A stretch of 64,000 nt of DNA, taken from contig NZ_SMMU01000011.1 of assembly GCF_004339665.1 (NCBI RefSeq), positions 80,575 through 144,574 on the forward strand, in the 5' to 3' direction. The DNA is from Azotobacter chroococcum (GTDB taxonomy: Bacteria; Pseudomonadota; Gammaproteobacteria; Pseudomonadales; Pseudomonadaceae). Shown here in pieces: positions 26,944 through 36,413 of this stretch. Under the pieces are notes generated by a model, which did not search any database, was not told the DNA's origin, and saw only the letters and a program-made list of their open reading frames with translations. Each line of letters starts with the position of its first letter. Position 1 is the stretch's first letter. The translations under genes and the position numbers were made by a program.

Positions 26944-28077
26944 ATGCAGGCCTCCTGGGAGATCTTCTGCAGCGTCGTCGACAACTACGGCGACGCCGGC
27001 GTGACCTGGCGTCTGGCCCGCCAGCTGGCGGCCGAGCACGGCCTGCGGGTCAGGCTGTGGATCGACGATCCGGCGGCGCTGGTGCGCCTCTGTCCCGAGG
27101 TGGACGCCAGTGCCTCCCGGCAGTGGCAGGCGGGGGTGGAGATATGCCGCTGGCCGGCGGACTGGCAGCCGGTCGAACCCGCCGACGTGGTCATCGAGGC
27201 CTTCGCCTGCCAGCTGCCCGAGGCGCACGTCGTGGCCATGGCGAACTGCGGGCGCCGGGTGCTGTGGCTGAACCTGGAGTATCTCAGCGCCGAGGATTGG
27301 GTCGGCGGCTGCCACGGCCTGCCGTCCCTGCAACCGGAAGGCCTGCAGAAGTTCTTCTTCTTTCCCGGCTTTGCCGAAAATACCGGCGGGCTGCTCCGCG
27401 AGCATGGCCTGATCGAGCGGCGCCGGGCCTTCCAGGCCGATGCCGCGGCGCGCGCGGGGTTTCTCCAGTCGCTCGGCGTGCAGGCACGCCCCGGCGAGCG
27501 GCTGGTCTCGCTGTTCGCCTATGAGAATGCGGCCTTGCCGGGCTGGCTGGACGCTCTGGTACAGCACACCAGTCCCACGCTGCTGCTGGTGCCGGAGGGG
27601 CGCATCCTCGGCGATCTGCAGCGCTGGCTGGACATGCCGGCGCTGGCCGTCGGTGCCCAGGCGCAGCGCGGCGCCCTGCGCATCCAGGTGCTGCCCTTCG
27701 TCCGCCAGGACGATTACGACCGCCTGCTCTGGTGCTGCGACTTCAACGTGGTGCGCGGCGAGGACTCCTTCCTGCGCGCCCAGTGGGCCGGGCGGCCGCT
27801 GCTCTGGCAGATCTACCCGCAGGCGGAGGGGGCGCACTGGGACAAGCTGGAGGCCTTCCTCGCCCTGTACCTCGAGGGCTTGTCGCCGAGTGCCGCGGAC
27901 GCCCTGCAGGCGCTGTGGCGAGCCTGGAACGCCGGCGAGGAGATGGGCGCGGCCTGGACGGCGCTGCAGGACGAGTGGCCGGAACTGTGCGCCCATGCCG
28001 AGCGCTGGTGCGCGCGGCAGGCCGCGAGGCCTGATCTGGCCGCGGCACTGGTGCAATTTTATACAGATTGGCTATGA
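26944..28077 (+). CDS. earP: EF-P arginine rhamnosyltransferase
   Basis: A 377-residue inverting glycosyltransferase (GT104, DUF2331). It transfers rhamnose from dTDP-L-rhamnose to Arg32 of elongation factor P. Family features are [24 protein letters not shown] at the N-terminus (Asp residues required for activity), [28 protein letters not shown], and [40 protein letters not shown] as consecutive motif pieces. The gene lies 43 bp before efp, the known partner arrangement. The efp product carries the arginine needed (see next entry). Confidence 0.95.
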   Translation: MQASWEIFCSVVDNYGDAGVTWRLARQLAAEHGLRVRLWIDDPAALVRLCPEVDASASRQWQAGVEICRWPADWQPVEPADVVIEAFACQLPEAHVVAMANCGRRVLWLNLEYLSAEDWVGGCHGLPSLQPEGLQKFFFFPGFAENTGGLLREHGLIERRRAFQADAAARAGFLQSLGVQARPGERLVSLFAYENAALPGWLDALVQHTSPTLLLVPEGRILGDLQRWLDMPALAVGAQAQRGALRIQVLPFVRQDDYDRLLWCCDFNVVRGEDSFLRAQWAGRPLLWQIYPQAEGAHWDKLEAFLALYLEGLSPSAADALQALWRAWNAGEEMGAAWTALQDEWPELCAHAERWCARQAARPDLAAALVQFYTDWL

Positions 28078-28120
28078 TACGCGGCCTGCTTTTCGTTATT
28101 CATCCAAACGGATACACCGC

Positions 28121-28687
28121 ATGAAAACCGCTCAAGAATTCCGTGCTGGCCAGGTCGCCAACATCAACGGCTCGCCCTGGGTCATCCAGAAGGCCGAGTT
28201 CAACAAGTCCGGCCGCAACGCCGCCGTGGTCAAGATGAAGCTGAAGAACCTGCTCACCGGCGCCGGCACCGAAACCGTGTACCGCGCGGATGACAAGCTC
28301 GAGCCGATCATCCTGGATCGCAAGGAAGTGACCTACTCCTACTTCGCCGACCCGCTGTACGTGTTCATGGACGGCGAGTTCAACCAGTACGAGATCGAGA
28401 AGGCTGACCTGGAAGGCGTCATGGCCTTCATCGAAGACGGCATGACCGATGTCTGCGAAGCCGTGTTCTATGGCGAGAAGGTGATCTCCGTCGAACTGCC
28501 GACCACCATCGTGCGCCAGATCTCCTACACCGAGCCGGCCGTGCGCGGCGACACCTCGGGCAAGGTGATGAAGACCGCCCGTCTGAACAACGGTGCCGAG
28601 CTGCAGGTTTCCGCCTTCTGCGAAATCGGCGACTTCATCGAGATCGACACCCGCACCGGCGAGTACAAGTCCCGCGTCAAGGCCTGA
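28121..28687 (+). CDS. efp: Translation elongation factor P
   Basis: A 188-residue, three-domain protein that rescues ribosomes stalled at proline runs. The KOW-like N-terminal domain holds the modification loop NKSGRNAAV with Arg32 at its tip, in place of the lysine used by the EpmA/EpmB system. This agrees with the upstream EarP. Domain 2 has [19 protein letters not shown] and the C-terminal OB domain ends [18 protein letters not shown] strong terminator follows. Read with earP it forms a complete rhamnosylation module; the dTDP-rhamnose genes are not in the window. Confidence 0.97.
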   Translation: MKTAQEFRAGQVANINGSPWVIQKAEFNKSGRNAAVVKMKLKNLLTGAGTETVYRADDKLEPIILDRKEVTYSYFADPLYVFMDGEFNQYEIEKADLEGVMAFIEDGMTDVCEAVFYGEKVISVELPTTIVRQISYTEPAVRGDTSGKVMKTARLNNGAELQVSAFCEIGDFIEIDTRTGEYKSRVKA

Positions 28688-28703
28688 TCTCCCCGCTGCA
28701 CCC

Positions 28704-28733
28704 CAAAAGCCCGGCCCTGCGCCGGGCTTTTTC
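28704..28733 (+). terminator. Rho-independent terminator after efp
   Basis: AAAGCCCGGC and GCCGGGCTTT form a perfect 10-bp stem with a CCTGC loop; two further T residues directly follow the stem. Confidence 0.9.
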
Positions 28734-28759
28734 GTTTCCGGCATCCGCCTGCCGCAGGC

Positions 28760-29188
28760 TCAGACGGCGACGTTCAGGCGCACCTCGATGTTGCCGCGGG
28801 TGGCGTTGGAGTAGGGGCAGACCTGGTGGGCGGCGGCGACCAGCTCCTCGGCCACGGCGCGCTCCAGGCCCGGCAGGTGGATGTCGAGTTCCACTTCCAG
28901 GCCGAAGCCGCCGGGGATCTGACCGATGCCGACCTTGCCGGTGATCGAGGCGTCGGCGGGAATCTGCCGCTGGCTCTGGCTGGCGACGAACTTCAGCGCG
29001 CCGATGAAGCAGGCCGAGTAGCCGGCCGCGAAGAGCTGCTCCGGGTTGGTGGCCTCGCCACCCTGGCCGCCCAGTTCCCGCGGGGTGGTCAGCTTCACGT
29101 CGAGGACGCCGTCCGAGGAGACGGCACGGCCGTCACGGCCGCCGGTAGCGGTTGCGGTGGCGGTATAGAGGGCTTGGATGCGTTGCAT
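28760..29188 (-). CDS. ohr: Organic hydroperoxide resistance protein
   Basis: A 142-residue OsmC/Ohr-family peroxidase that reduces organic hydroperoxides. The two catalytic cysteines are in [12 protein letters not shown] and [13 protein letters not shown], with the partner Arg in PRELGG. It is transcribed in the same direction as ohrR, which lies upstream. The 145 bp between them hold repeat elements that look like OhrR operators. Induction by organic peroxide through OhrR is expected. Confidence 0.95.
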   Translation of the reverse strand: MQRIQALYTATATATGGRDGRAVSSDGVLDVKLTTPRELGGQGGEATNPEQLFAAGYSACFIGALKFVASQSQRQIPADASITGKVGIGQIPGGFGLEVELDIHLPGLERAVAEELVAAAHQVCPYSNATRGNIEVRLNVAV

Positions 29189-29222
29189 GGCGGTATCTCC
29201 AGTCGATTTGCTCGATAAAATT

Positions 29223-29284
29223 TTGCGCGCTAACTAAGTGCGTGAGGTGAAAGTTAGAGCGTATTTATCTTGTGCGCAAGTTAA
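29223..29284. promoter_or_regulatory. Candidate OhrR operators between ohrR and ohr
   Basis: TTGCGCGCTAA occurs at 29223-29233. CTTGTGCGCAAG, a near-perfect palindrome followed by TTAA, lies at 29269-29284. The first element is the inverse of TTAGCGCGCAA found upstream of ohrR at 29812-29822. The repeated occurrence around a MarR-type redox regulator suggests operator function. Confidence 0.55.
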
Positions 29285-29333
29285 TTTTTGGAAGATTTCG
29301 AGATAACGATCAGGACGATCTGGAATAAGCCGG

Positions 29334-29783
29334 TCAGAGGGCCTTTTGCAGACTGTTGCGCAGGCTGACCAGTTCTTCCTTGAGAGCGGCGAGCGAGGCG
29401 GGTGTTTGCTCGCTGGCGGCGACGATGCAGGAGGGAATCTTCCTGGCCTTGTCGTGCAGGGCCCGGCCGCGTTCGCTGAGATGGAGTTCCACCACGCGCT
29501 CGTCCTTGCTGCTGCGGGTGCGCTTCAGCAGCCCTTCGGCTTCCAGGCGCTTGAGCAGGGGGGTGAGCGAGCCGGGATCGCTGAGCAGGCGCGCGCTGAT
29601 CTCGCCGACGGTGATGCCGTCGCGCTCCCAGAGCACCAGCATGGCCAGGTATTGCGGGTAGGTCAGGCCAAGCTCCTGCAGCAGCGGCTTGTAGACCTTG
29701 GTCATCAGCAGCGAGGTGGAGTAGAGGGCGAAGCACAGCTGGTTGTCGAGCAGCAGCTCCTGGCAGGTTTCGTCGGCGGACAT
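29334..29783 (-). CDS. ohrR: Organic hydroperoxide-sensing repressor OhrR (MarR family)
   Basis: A 149-residue MarR-type winged-helix protein starting at the ATG after GGGAGATC. The sensing cysteine is Cys17 in LLLDNQLCFALYSTS, and a second cysteine (Cys119) in KIPSCIVAA makes it the two-cysteine type, which forms a disulfide between subunits on oxidation. The DNA-binding helices are in VGEISARLLSDPGSLTPLLKRLE, followed by the wing with RSSKDERVVELHL. It is expected to repress ohr and itself until oxidised by organic peroxide. Confidence 0.92.
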   Translation of the reverse strand: MSADETCQELLLDNQLCFALYSTSLLMTKVYKPLLQELGLTYPQYLAMLVLWERDGITVGEISARLLSDPGSLTPLLKRLEAEGLLKRTRSSKDERVVELHLSERGRALHDKARKIPSCIVAASEQTPASLAALKEELVSLRNSLQKAL

Positions 29784-29811
29784 GGCGATCTCCCGGTAAT
29801 GGTCAACTAAT

Positions 29812-29823
29812 TTAGCGCGCAAG
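29812..29823. promoter_or_regulatory. Candidate OhrR operator upstream of ohrR
   Basis: TTAGCGCGCAAG lies about 30 bp upstream of the ohrR start codon. It is the inverse complement of the CGCGC-containing element before ohr, which supports autoregulation. Confidence 0.5.
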
Positions 29824-29864
29824 CCTTTCGTGGGCAAAATGCAACCGGCCCGGCGGCTGGCGAA

Positions 29865-30821
29865 TCAGGAGCGGCTCAGGCTGTTGAGCAGGGCCAGGTC
29901 CCAGGGCGGCACAGGACCGAAGCGGTTCTTCAGGAATTCCAGCAGCAGGCGCATGCGCGAGGCGCCGGCCGGGTGTTGGCGCAGGGCATAGACGCCGCTG
30001 GACTCGGGCGGCGGCAGGCCGTTCTCGCAGAACAGCGGCAGCAGTTCGCCGCGCAGCAGGTGTTCGCTGATCAGCCAGGTTGGCAGGTGGGCGATGCCGA
30101 GTCCGGCGAGGGCGCCGAACAGCAGGGTTTCCGCGTTGTTGGCGGTCATCCGCCGGCGGCCGGGGCGGATGGTGCGGACTTGGCCGTCGATGGTGAAGCG
30201 CCAGGCATGCGGCGGAGCCAGGGCGTCCCAGTCGAGGCCGTCGTGCTCCGGCAGCTCGCGCGGATCGCCGGGGCTGCCGCGGCGCTGCAGGTAGTCGGGA
30301 CTGGCGCAGGCGATGCGCCGCATCGGCGCCAGCGGCGTGGCGACCAGGCGGCTGTCGGTCAGCGGGCCGATGCGCAGGACCAGGTCGACCTGGCCCAGAT
30401 GCTCGCCCTGCAGATCGACGAAGCTGTCGATCAGGCGCAACTGCACGTCCAGCCGCGGATAGGCGACGAGGAATTCGGCGATGACCGGGGCCAGCCGGCG
30501 ACGGCCGAAGGGCGCCGGGGCGTCGACGCGGATCAGCCCCTCCGGGGCGCTGTCCAGGGAGACCACCTCGGCCCGCGCCAGGCGCAGCTCGTCGAGGATG
30601 CGCCGGGCGCGTTCGGCGAAGGCCAGGCCGGCGGGGGTGGCGCGCACCTCATGGGTGCTGCGCTGGAACAGCAGGCTGCCGAGCGCCTGCTCCAGACCGT
30701 CGATGCGCCGCGCCACCGCCGAGGGCGTCAGCTGCCGGCGCCGGGCCGCGGCGGAGAAGCTGCCGCACTCCAGCACCTCGAGAAACAGTTCCAGCTGGCC
30801 GCTGAGGGCATCGGGATTCAT
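29865..30821 (-). CDS. LysR-family transcriptional regulator
   Basis: A 318-residue LysR regulator. The winged helix-turn-helix is at residues 1-65 (LELFLEVLECGSFSAAARRRQLTPSAVARRIDGLEQALGS as consecutive pieces, then LFQRSTHEVRATPAGLAF). The effector domain includes RVDAPAPFGRRRLAPVIAEF and GLGIAHLPTWLISEHL. It is divergent from a TauE/SafE-family permease gene 98 bp away and probably controls it. The inducer is unknown. Confidence 0.88.
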   Translation of the reverse strand: MNPDALSGQLELFLEVLECGSFSAAARRRQLTPSAVARRIDGLEQALGSLLFQRSTHEVRATPAGLAFAERARRILDELRLARAEVVSLDSAPEGLIRVDAPAPFGRRRLAPVIAEFLVAYPRLDVQLRLIDSFVDLQGEHLGQVDLVLRIGPLTDSRLVATPLAPMRRIACASPDYLQRRGSPGDPRELPEHDGLDWDALAPPHAWRFTIDGQVRTIRPGRRRMTANNAETLLFGALAGLGIAHLPTWLISEHLLRGELLPLFCENGLPPPESSGVYALRQHPAGASRMRLLLEFLKNRFGPVPPWDLALLNSLSRS

Positions 30822-30919
30822 GGGTGCCTGCTATGCGAATCATGCAAAGCCATTTTGCGCTGCTTTGCGTTTCCCGGCTAGCCATGTCTGTCTAGCATGT
30901 GCCTTTTCCCGGAGGTGCG

Positions 30920-31669
30920 ATGAGTCTGCTGCAGTTTTTCCTCGATATCGGCCTGGGGCTCGTGCTGGGTTGCCTGGGGGGGCTGTTCGGCATCGGCGGC
31001 GGGCTGATCGCCATTCCGGTGCTCGGCCTGCTGTTCGGTCTCGACCAGCATCTGGCCCAGGGCTCGGCCCTGGTCATGGTGGTGCCCAACGTGCTGCTGG
31101 CGCTGCGCCGCTACCACCAGCACAACCGTATCGATCCGCGCCATGCGCTGGTGATGGCCGGCACCGGCTTCTGCGCCGCCTGGCTCGGCGCCCAGGCGGC
31201 GAACCTGCTGGACGCCGAGCACATGCGCCTGGCCTTCGGCGGCTTTCTCCTGGCGTTGGCGCTGTGGAGCGGCCTGCGTCTGTTCCTGCGCAGTGCGCCT
31301 GGCGGCGAGCTGCGCCGGTCCTGGCCCTGGCTGGTGCCGCTGGGCATAGGTTCGGGCACCCTGGGCGGGCTGTTCGGCGTGGGCGGAGCGCTGGTGGCGA
31401 CGCCGCTGCTGATCACCCTGTTCGGCACCAGCCAGGTCGTCGCCCAGGGCCTCTCGCTGGCGCTGGCGGCGCCCAGCACGCTGGTCAGCCTGGTCACCTA
31501 TGCCCTGCACGGGCGGGTCGACTGGCTGCTGGGCATTTCCCTGGCGATCGGCGGCCTGTTCGGTGTCGGCTGGGGCGTGCGCATGGCCCATGCGCTGCCG
31601 GAGCGGGCATTGGGTCTGCTGTTCTGCGGCCTCATGTCGTTCTGCGCGCTGCTTCTGTTGCTCAAATAG
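30920..31669 (+). CDS. TauE/SafE-family membrane permease
   Basis: A 249-residue protein with seven or eight helices in two repeats. Each repeat has a glycine-rich signature: LGGLFGIGGGLIAIPVLGLLFG near residue 20 and LGGLFGVGGALVATPLLITLFG near 150. This inverted-repeat layout defines the sulfite/anion exporter family, which exports sulfite, sulfoacetate or other small organic anions. The ATG follows GGAGGTGCG. The divergent LysR gene is the likely regulator; the substrate is not known. Confidence 0.85.
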   Translation: MSLLQFFLDIGLGLVLGCLGGLFGIGGGLIAIPVLGLLFGLDQHLAQGSALVMVVPNVLLALRRYHQHNRIDPRHALVMAGTGFCAAWLGAQAANLLDAEHMRLAFGGFLLALALWSGLRLFLRSAPGGELRRSWPWLVPLGIGSGTLGGLFGVGGALVATPLLITLFGTSQVVAQGLSLALAAPSTLVSLVTYALHGRVDWLLGISLAIGGLFGVGWGVRMAHALPERALGLLFCGLMSFCALLLLLK

Positions 31670-31737
31670 TGCAGCCGGTACGACGGCGTTTCCGTGATTC
31701 CTGCACCCCGCGTCCCTGTGGGGGCAGGTGCTGCGCA

Positions 31738-31986
31738 TCAGGTCTTCAGGAGGCAGCCGGCGGACAGCTTGCGATAGGCGACGACCCTGGTTTCGCCGGC
31801 CGAGTTCAGATAGGTCATCCTGGCGTCGATGATCTCGCAGACGTAGGGATCGTACGGAGCGTCGATGGAAATGACCTTGGCGATGTCCAGGGGCAGGCCA
31901 TAGTGGTACTGCTGGACGGGTGGTTCGGCGGCCTGGGCGAGGGAGGCCGCGCAGCAGAAGGGCAACACCAGATACGAGAGTTTCAT
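31738..31986 (-). CDS. Small secreted protein, DUF2790 family
   Basis: An 82-residue protein with a signal peptide (KLSYLVLPFCCAASLAQA). The mature part HYGLPLDIAKVISID, CEIIDARMTYLNSAGETRVVAYRKLS and two cysteines is characteristic of DUF2790, a family largely limited to Pseudomonas. The start follows GAGGTGATC. The function is unknown; some members are reported to respond to metals or stress, but nothing here shows that. It stands alone between the TauE gene and aroF-like gene. Confidence 0.82.
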   Translation of the reverse strand: MKLSYLVLPFCCAASLAQAAEPPVQQYHYGLPLDIAKVISIDAPYDPYVCEIIDARMTYLNSAGETRVVAYRKLSAGCLLKT

Positions 31987-32152
31987 GTCGATCACCTCGG
32001 GAACGAGATTTTTCCAACCCCCTCAGATATCAGGGCCGATGGTTCGGCATTGTTGTTGTTCGGACTGCTCCAGTTTCTGAAGGCTAGGCCACTTTCGATG
32101 GCCGGAGAGCCCATGCAAGTTCATTGCCACCGATGAGCGGTCCCCGCCGTTC

Positions 32153-32201
32153 GCGGCCTGCCGCCGGGCAGGCCGCCCGCCAGGGGCATCAGGGATGCCC
32201 C
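32153..32201. repeat. Two adjacent perfect hairpins downstream of the DAHP synthase gene
   Basis: GCGGCCTGCC/GGCAGGCCGC (32153-32176) has a 10-bp stem with a GCCG loop. GGGGCATC/GATGCCCC (32183-32201) has an 8-bp stem with an AGG loop. The DAHP synthase gene ends 10 bp away, so they may end its transcript, although no T run is present. The rest of the 224-bp gap between DUF2790 and this gene shows nothing recognisable. Confidence 0.6.
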
Positions 32202-32210
32202 CGTTGCACC

Positions 32211-33554
32211 TCAGCGGCGCACCTGCTTCAGGGTCTCGGCGATGAGGAAGGCCAGCTCCAGCGACTGGTCGGCGTTCATCCGCGGGTCGCACTGGGTGTG
32301 GTAGCGATCGGAAAGGCTGTCGGCGGTGACCGCGCGGCTGCCGCCGATGCATTCGGTGACGTTCTGCCCAGTCATCTCGATATGGATGCCGCCGGCATGG
32401 CTGCCCTCGGCCTGGTGCACGGCGAAGAACTGCCGCACCTCGCGCAGGATGCTCTCGAACGCGCGGGTCTTGTAGCCGCCGGCCTTGATGGTGTTGCCGT
32501 GCATCGGGTCGGAACTCCAGAGCACCTGGCGGCCTTCGCGCTGCACCGCGCGGATCAGCGCCGGCAGATGCTGCTCCACCTGGTCCGCGCCCATCCGCGC
32601 GATCAGGTTGAGGCGGCCCGGATCGTTGTCCGGGTTGAGGAGGTCGATCAGGCGGAGCAGCCCCTCGGGGTCGGTGGTCGGCCCGACCTTGACCCCGATC
32701 GGGTTGCCGACCCCGCGCAGGAACTCCACATGGGCGCCATCCGGCTGGCGGGTGCGGTCGCCGATCCACAGCATGTGCGCCGAGCAGTCGTACCACTCGC
32801 CGGTCAGGCTGTCCTGGCGGGTCAGGGCCTGCTCGTAGTTCAACAGCAGCGCCTCGTGGGCGGTGAAGAAGCTGGTTTCGTGCAGCTGCGGCGCGTTCTC
32901 CAGGCCGCAGGCGCGCATGAAGGCGAGGGTCTCGTCGATGCGGTCGGCCAGCTGGCTGTACTTCTCCGACAGCGCCGCGTCGGCGATGAAGTCGAGGTTC
33001 CACTGGTGGACCTGGTGCAGGTCGGCGAAGCCGCCCTGGGCGAAGGCGCGCAGCAGGTTGAGGGTGGCGGTGGACTGGTGATAGGCCTGCAGCAGGCGCT
33101 GCGGGTCCGGCACCCGGCTTTTCGCGTCGAAGTCGATGCCGTTGACGATGTCGCCGCGGTAGGCGGGCAGGGTGACGCTGTCGACGGTTTCGCTGCCCGC
33201 CGAGCGCGGCTTGGCGAACTGGCCGGCCATGCGTCCGACCTTCACCACCGGACAGCCGGCGGCGAAGGTCATGGCGATCGCCATCTGCAGCAGCACCTTG
33301 AAGGTGTCGCGGATCTTGGTCGCCGAGAACTCGGCGAAGCTCTCCGCGCAATCGCCGCCCTGCAGCAGGAAGGCGCGTCCCTGGCTGACCTCGCCGAACA
33401 GCCGGCGCAGCTCGCGCGCCTCGCCGGCGAAGACCAGCGGCGGATAGCCGGCCAGGGTTTCCTCGACCCGGGCGAGGTGGACGGCATCGGGGTATTCGGG
33501 TTGCTGCTGGATGGGCTTGGCCCTCCAGCTGGCGGGGCTCCAGTTCTGCTTCAT
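32211..33554 (-). CDS. Class II 3-deoxy-D-arabino-heptulosonate 7-phosphate synthase
   Basis: A 447-residue plant-type (class II) DAHP synthase, the first step of the shikimate pathway, condensing PEP and erythrose 4-phosphate. Key motifs are [28 protein letters not shown] (metal-binding Cys), [48 protein letters not shown] and THCD-like [19 protein letters not shown]. Start [10 protein letters not shown] was chosen as typical; a start 12 codons upstream (33590) is possible, as neither has a clear Shine-Dalgarno. It is divergent from the spermidine-synthase-like gene. In pseudomonads class II enzymes often serve secondary metabolism, but no such genes are adjacent. Confidence 0.93.
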   Translation of the reverse strand: MKQNWSPASWRAKPIQQQPEYPDAVHLARVEETLAGYPPLVFAGEARELRRLFGEVSQGRAFLLQGGDCAESFAEFSATKIRDTFKVLLQMAIAMTFAAGCPVVKVGRMAGQFAKPRSAGSETVDSVTLPAYRGDIVNGIDFDAKSRVPDPQRLLQAYHQSTATLNLLRAFAQGGFADLHQVHQWNLDFIADAALSEKYSQLADRIDETLAFMRACGLENAPQLHETSFFTAHEALLLNYEQALTRQDSLTGEWYDCSAHMLWIGDRTRQPDGAHVEFLRGVGNPIGVKVGPTTDPEGLLRLIDLLNPDNDPGRLNLIARMGADQVEQHLPALIRAVQREGRQVLWSSDPMHGNTIKAGGYKTRAFESILREVRQFFAVHQAEGSHAGGIHIEMTGQNVTECIGGSRAVTADSLSDRYHTQCDPRMNADQSLELAFLIAETLKQVRR

Positions 33555-33661
33555 CGGCGGCTCGGATACGGATAGGCTGGTTTTTGGCATGACCGTGCAT
33601 GTTAACCGATCGCCGCCCGCGCCGGCTGGTAACATAGTCGGCTCATCGCAGGGGGATGACA

Positions 33662-34411
33662 ATGGAAAAAGAGGAGCGCCTGCTCGCCGAGGTGCGTGAC
33701 GAATTCGGCCTGATCCGCGTGCTGGAGGTCGGCGACTACCGCTTTCTCGAATTCGGCGAGGCGGTGGAGCAGAGCTGCGTGTTCACCGCCGATCCGAGCT
33801 GGCTGGAATACGACTACACCCGCGCCATGCTGATCGGCGCGCTCTGCCACGCCGCGCCGGAGAGCGCGCTGTTCCTCGGCCTGGGCGGCGGCAACCTGAC
33901 CCAGGCCTGCCTCGCCTTCCTGCCGCTGGAGGACGTCGAGGTCATCGAGCTGCGCCCGGAGGTTCCACGCCTGGCCATGGAATACCTGGGACTGGCCGAC
34001 GACCCGCGGCTGACCATCCGCATCGGCGACGCCCTGGAGCTGCTGTCCAGCGCGGAAAGCGCCGACCTGATCTTCGTCGACCTGTACACGGACATCGGGC
34101 CGAACGTGGCCCATCTGGCGTGGAATTTCCTGGGCGACTGCCAGAAGCGCCTCAACCCGGGCGGCTGGCTGGTCATCAACCAGTGGGCCAGCGACGACGG
34201 CAAGCCCCTCGGCGCCGCATTGCTGCGCGGGCTCTACCACCGCCACTACTGGGAGTGCCCGGTGAAGGAGGGCAACGTGATCCTGCTGGTGCCCGCCGAC
34301 CTCGACCAGTCCCTCGACCGCGACGGCCTGCTGGCGCGCGCCGAGGCCCTGGCGCCGCAGCTGGGCTATTCGCTGCGGCCGCTGCTCGAGGTCCTGCGGC
34401 CGGCGAGTTGA
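33662..34411 (+). CDS. Spermidine synthase-like methyltransferase-fold protein
   Basis: A 249-residue protein of the polyamine synthase superfamily. The nucleotide-binding loop is [20 protein letters not shown], followed by [28 protein letters not shown] and the acidic substrate region [10 protein letters not shown]. The usual N-terminal beta-strand domain of spermidine synthase is short, and the YDVII-type motif is altered, so the true substrate is uncertain. In Pseudomonas such 'fused-type' or SpeE-like orphans are common. It is divergent from the DAHP synthase gene. Confidence 0.78.
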   Translation: MEKEERLLAEVRDEFGLIRVLEVGDYRFLEFGEAVEQSCVFTADPSWLEYDYTRAMLIGALCHAAPESALFLGLGGGNLTQACLAFLPLEDVEVIELRPEVPRLAMEYLGLADDPRLTIRIGDALELLSSAESADLIFVDLYTDIGPNVAHLAWNFLGDCQKRLNPGGWLVINQWASDDGKPLGAALLRGLYHRHYWECPVKEGNVILLVPADLDQSLDRDGLLARAEALAPQLGYSLRPLLEVLRPAS

Positions 34412-34499
34412 TCCCGTCCCTTTCCCGGGCACGGGCCTGGGAGGACACCCGTATGGCACAGTGATGGCCCGATGACTGTCGTACGGAGGACGCAAGTCC

Positions 34500-35393
34500 A
34501 TGTGGAGTGTCGATCCGGTTTCATTGCGGCTGTTCGTGGCGGTCTGCGAGGAGGGCGCCATCGCCCGCGCCAGCGAGCGCGAGTTCATCGCGCCCTCGGC
34601 GCTGAGCAAGCGCATCGCCGACATCGAGGCGACCTTCAAGAGCCCGCTGCTGGTGCGCAGCAAGCGCGGCGTGGTGCCGACCCCGGCCGGCCAGGCGCTG
34701 CTGCGCCATGCCCGGCAGCTGATGCGCGACATGGAGCGCCTGCAGGGCGAGCTGAGCGAGTACGCGGAAGGGGCGCGCGGGCATGTGCGCATCCTCGCCA
34801 ACGTGTCCTCGATCATGGAGTTCCTGCCCGAGGAGATCTCCGAGTTCCTGCTCGCCAACGAACATATCCAGGTGGACATCGAGGAGCGCTTCAGTCCGAA
34901 CATGGTGCGCGGCGTGGCCGAGGGCAATGCCGATCTCGGCATCTGCCGCAAATCCATGGCCGTGCTGGTCAACGACAAGCATCCGCTGGCCGGACGGACC
35001 AGCATCGCCTTCGCCGAGATGCTCGACTGCGAACACCTCGGCCTGTCCACCTACGCCACGCTGAATGCCTTCATGCGCCGCTCGGATGATCACCCCGCCG
35101 CTGGGGATGAACCTGTTCACCATCAAGGGTGTTGTGCTCAATGCCACAATGGGCGAGATCATCCGCGGCTCGCTGCCCTTCGTCGTGCTGATGACCCTGG
35201 GGATGCTCCTCGTCCTGCTGTTCCCGCAGGTCGCCCGGGAGTCTTTCCGGCGAGGGCAGGAATTGGCTGGACAACGCCGGGAGGTTTGCCATGCGCTGCA
35301 CATATGTGTCCCGATACCTTCTTCGTCCCGCCAGGGACATCATCCTTTACGGGAGGCCGGCCATGGGCGGGCGGCCTGGAGTCGCGGCGTTGA
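34500..35393 (+). pseudogene. Broken LysR-family regulator joined to unrelated sequence
   Basis: The first 195 codons encode a LysR regulator, with the helix-turn-helix at residues 5-65 and the first effector lobe to GLSTYATLNAFMRRS. The normal remaining 100 or so residues are absent. The frame runs on as an Arg/Pro-rich stretch because it enters DNA that codes in another frame for a transporter fragment (see next entry). The lobe also looks about 14 residues short around ADLGICRKSMAVLVND, perhaps a second small deletion. The HTH may still be made, but a working sensor is unlikely. Confidence 0.8.
35086..35235 (+). pseudogene. C-terminal fragment of a TRAP transporter large permease (DctM-like)
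   Basis: In the frame one base away from the LysR fragment, 50 codons encode MITPPLGMNLFTIKG, TMGEIIRGSLPFVVLMTLGM and LLVLLFPQVA. These are the last two membrane regions of DctM/SiaM-type permeases, including the conserved TPPLGMN loop. The rest of the roughly 430-residue permease, its small subunit and binding protein are absent. The fragment marks the far end of a deletion that joined it to the LysR gene. Confidence 0.75.
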
Positions 35394-35617
35394 GCCAGGC
35401 AGCGGCCGCCTCCATGCCCTTCGTCCCCCTCTGTCTCTTGATGGACGGAGGCTGGCCAGGCGCTTCTCCGCTGCCTGGCAAACGCCGTCCGGTTGCCGCC
35501 GGGGCCGTTGGGGGCGATCTGCGCCCGTACTGGCTTCGCCTGTTCGGGAGAACAGGTCTCCGGTACTGGAGGCGGGTGTTCGTCGCCGCTCCGGAGCCGG
35601 GCCGATGACGCCTTGCC
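35236..35617. other. Non-coding remnant region, no feature recognised
   Basis: This stretch follows the TRAP fragment and ends at the stop of the short binding-protein copy. Open frames on both strands are Arg/Pro-rich and match no family I know. No tRNA, terminator or clear promoter was seen. It is probably decayed sequence belonging to the deleted locus. Confidence 0.5.
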
Positions 35618-36391
35618 TCAGAGCGGCGCGGCGCTGTGCGGCGGCGCTTCGGGCAGATGGACATGGGTCTTGACGAGAACCCTTTCCGGGACGTCGAGGC
35701 CCTGCGCCAGGCGTTTCATCATCTGCCAGCCATTCTCGCCATTCAGCCGTTCGGCTTGCTCCTTGGGCGCGCCGACACCGCGCAGCTGCTGGCGAAGCCC
35801 TTGGAGACGCTCCCGGAGGTTGCTCTCCTGCGCGCTGGAGTTGAGGATGCACAGCGTGCCGCCCTGTGGCCGGAAACGTTGGGCAAGCAGGCCGGGCTGG
35901 CGGCCGAAGGCCAGGTCGTCGATCCCGACATAGCCCCGGCGCAGATGCCGTTCGGCGGGTTCCAGGTCCGAGTCGAAGGTGATCAGCGGCGTCTGGCCCA
36001 GCCGTTTCAGGGCGTGCTCGGCCAGCCATTTCGAATGGATCACCGCCAGGCCGATGCCGTTCAGGTTCCGGTCGAGCGCCTGCTCCAGGGCCTCGCTCTG
36101 CCGGCGGAAGTGCGCCGGTCCCGACGGGCCGAGCAACAGGCAGGTGTCGCCCCGGGCCTCGGCGGCTTCGGCGCAGCCGGCGCCGACCAGGCGGAAGAAG
36201 GGGTTGTCGACCCGCTTGGCGAGCAGGGCGAACCGCAGGGGCTCGGCGGCGGCGAGAGGGGCGAGCGCCAGTCCGCAGAGCAGGGCTGCGACGGAAAGGC
36301 GGCGGGAAGAAAGCGGATGTTTCCCGGCCAACCCTGGGAGGGACCGGCCGCCGCCGGATTGGTTCGATCCGGCAGGCTCGACGTTGCACAT
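35618..36391 (-). CDS. Shortened paralogue of the sugar-binding-like periplasmic protein
   Basis: About 257 residues, closely similar to the next gene. Shared pieces include EPLRFALLAKRVDNPFF, AEARGDTCLLLGPSGPAHF, VIHSKWLAEHALKRLGQTPLITFDSD and LAFGRQPGLLAQRFRPQGG. At NGENGWQ the chain jumps directly to MMKRLAQGLDVPERVLV. This skips the counterpart of residues 200-302 of the full copy, most of the second lobe. The frame is kept. The signal region is also displaced (basic and hydrophobic segment near residues 33-52), and the start is uncertain. A ligand-binding cleft is unlikely, so this may be a decaying duplicate. Confidence 0.7.
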   Translation of the reverse strand: MCNVEPAGSNQSGGGRSLPGLAGKHPLSSRRLSVAALLCGLALAPLAAAEPLRFALLAKRVDNPFFRLVGAGCAEAAEARGDTCLLLGPSGPAHFRRQSEALEQALDRNLNGIGLAVIHSKWLAEHALKRLGQTPLITFDSDLEPAERHLRRGYVGIDDLAFGRQPGLLAQRFRPQGGTLCILNSSAQESNLRERLQGLRQQLRGVGAPKEQAERLNGENGWQMMKRLAQGLDVPERVLVKTHVHLPEAPPHSAAPL

Positions 36392-36413
36392 GGCGTTGTG
36401 CTCTGGACGCTTC

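Noticed and set aside
35291..35608. 105-residue frame in the eroded region
   Set aside because: No family resemblance, no ribosome-binding site, and composition typical of random GC-rich frames.
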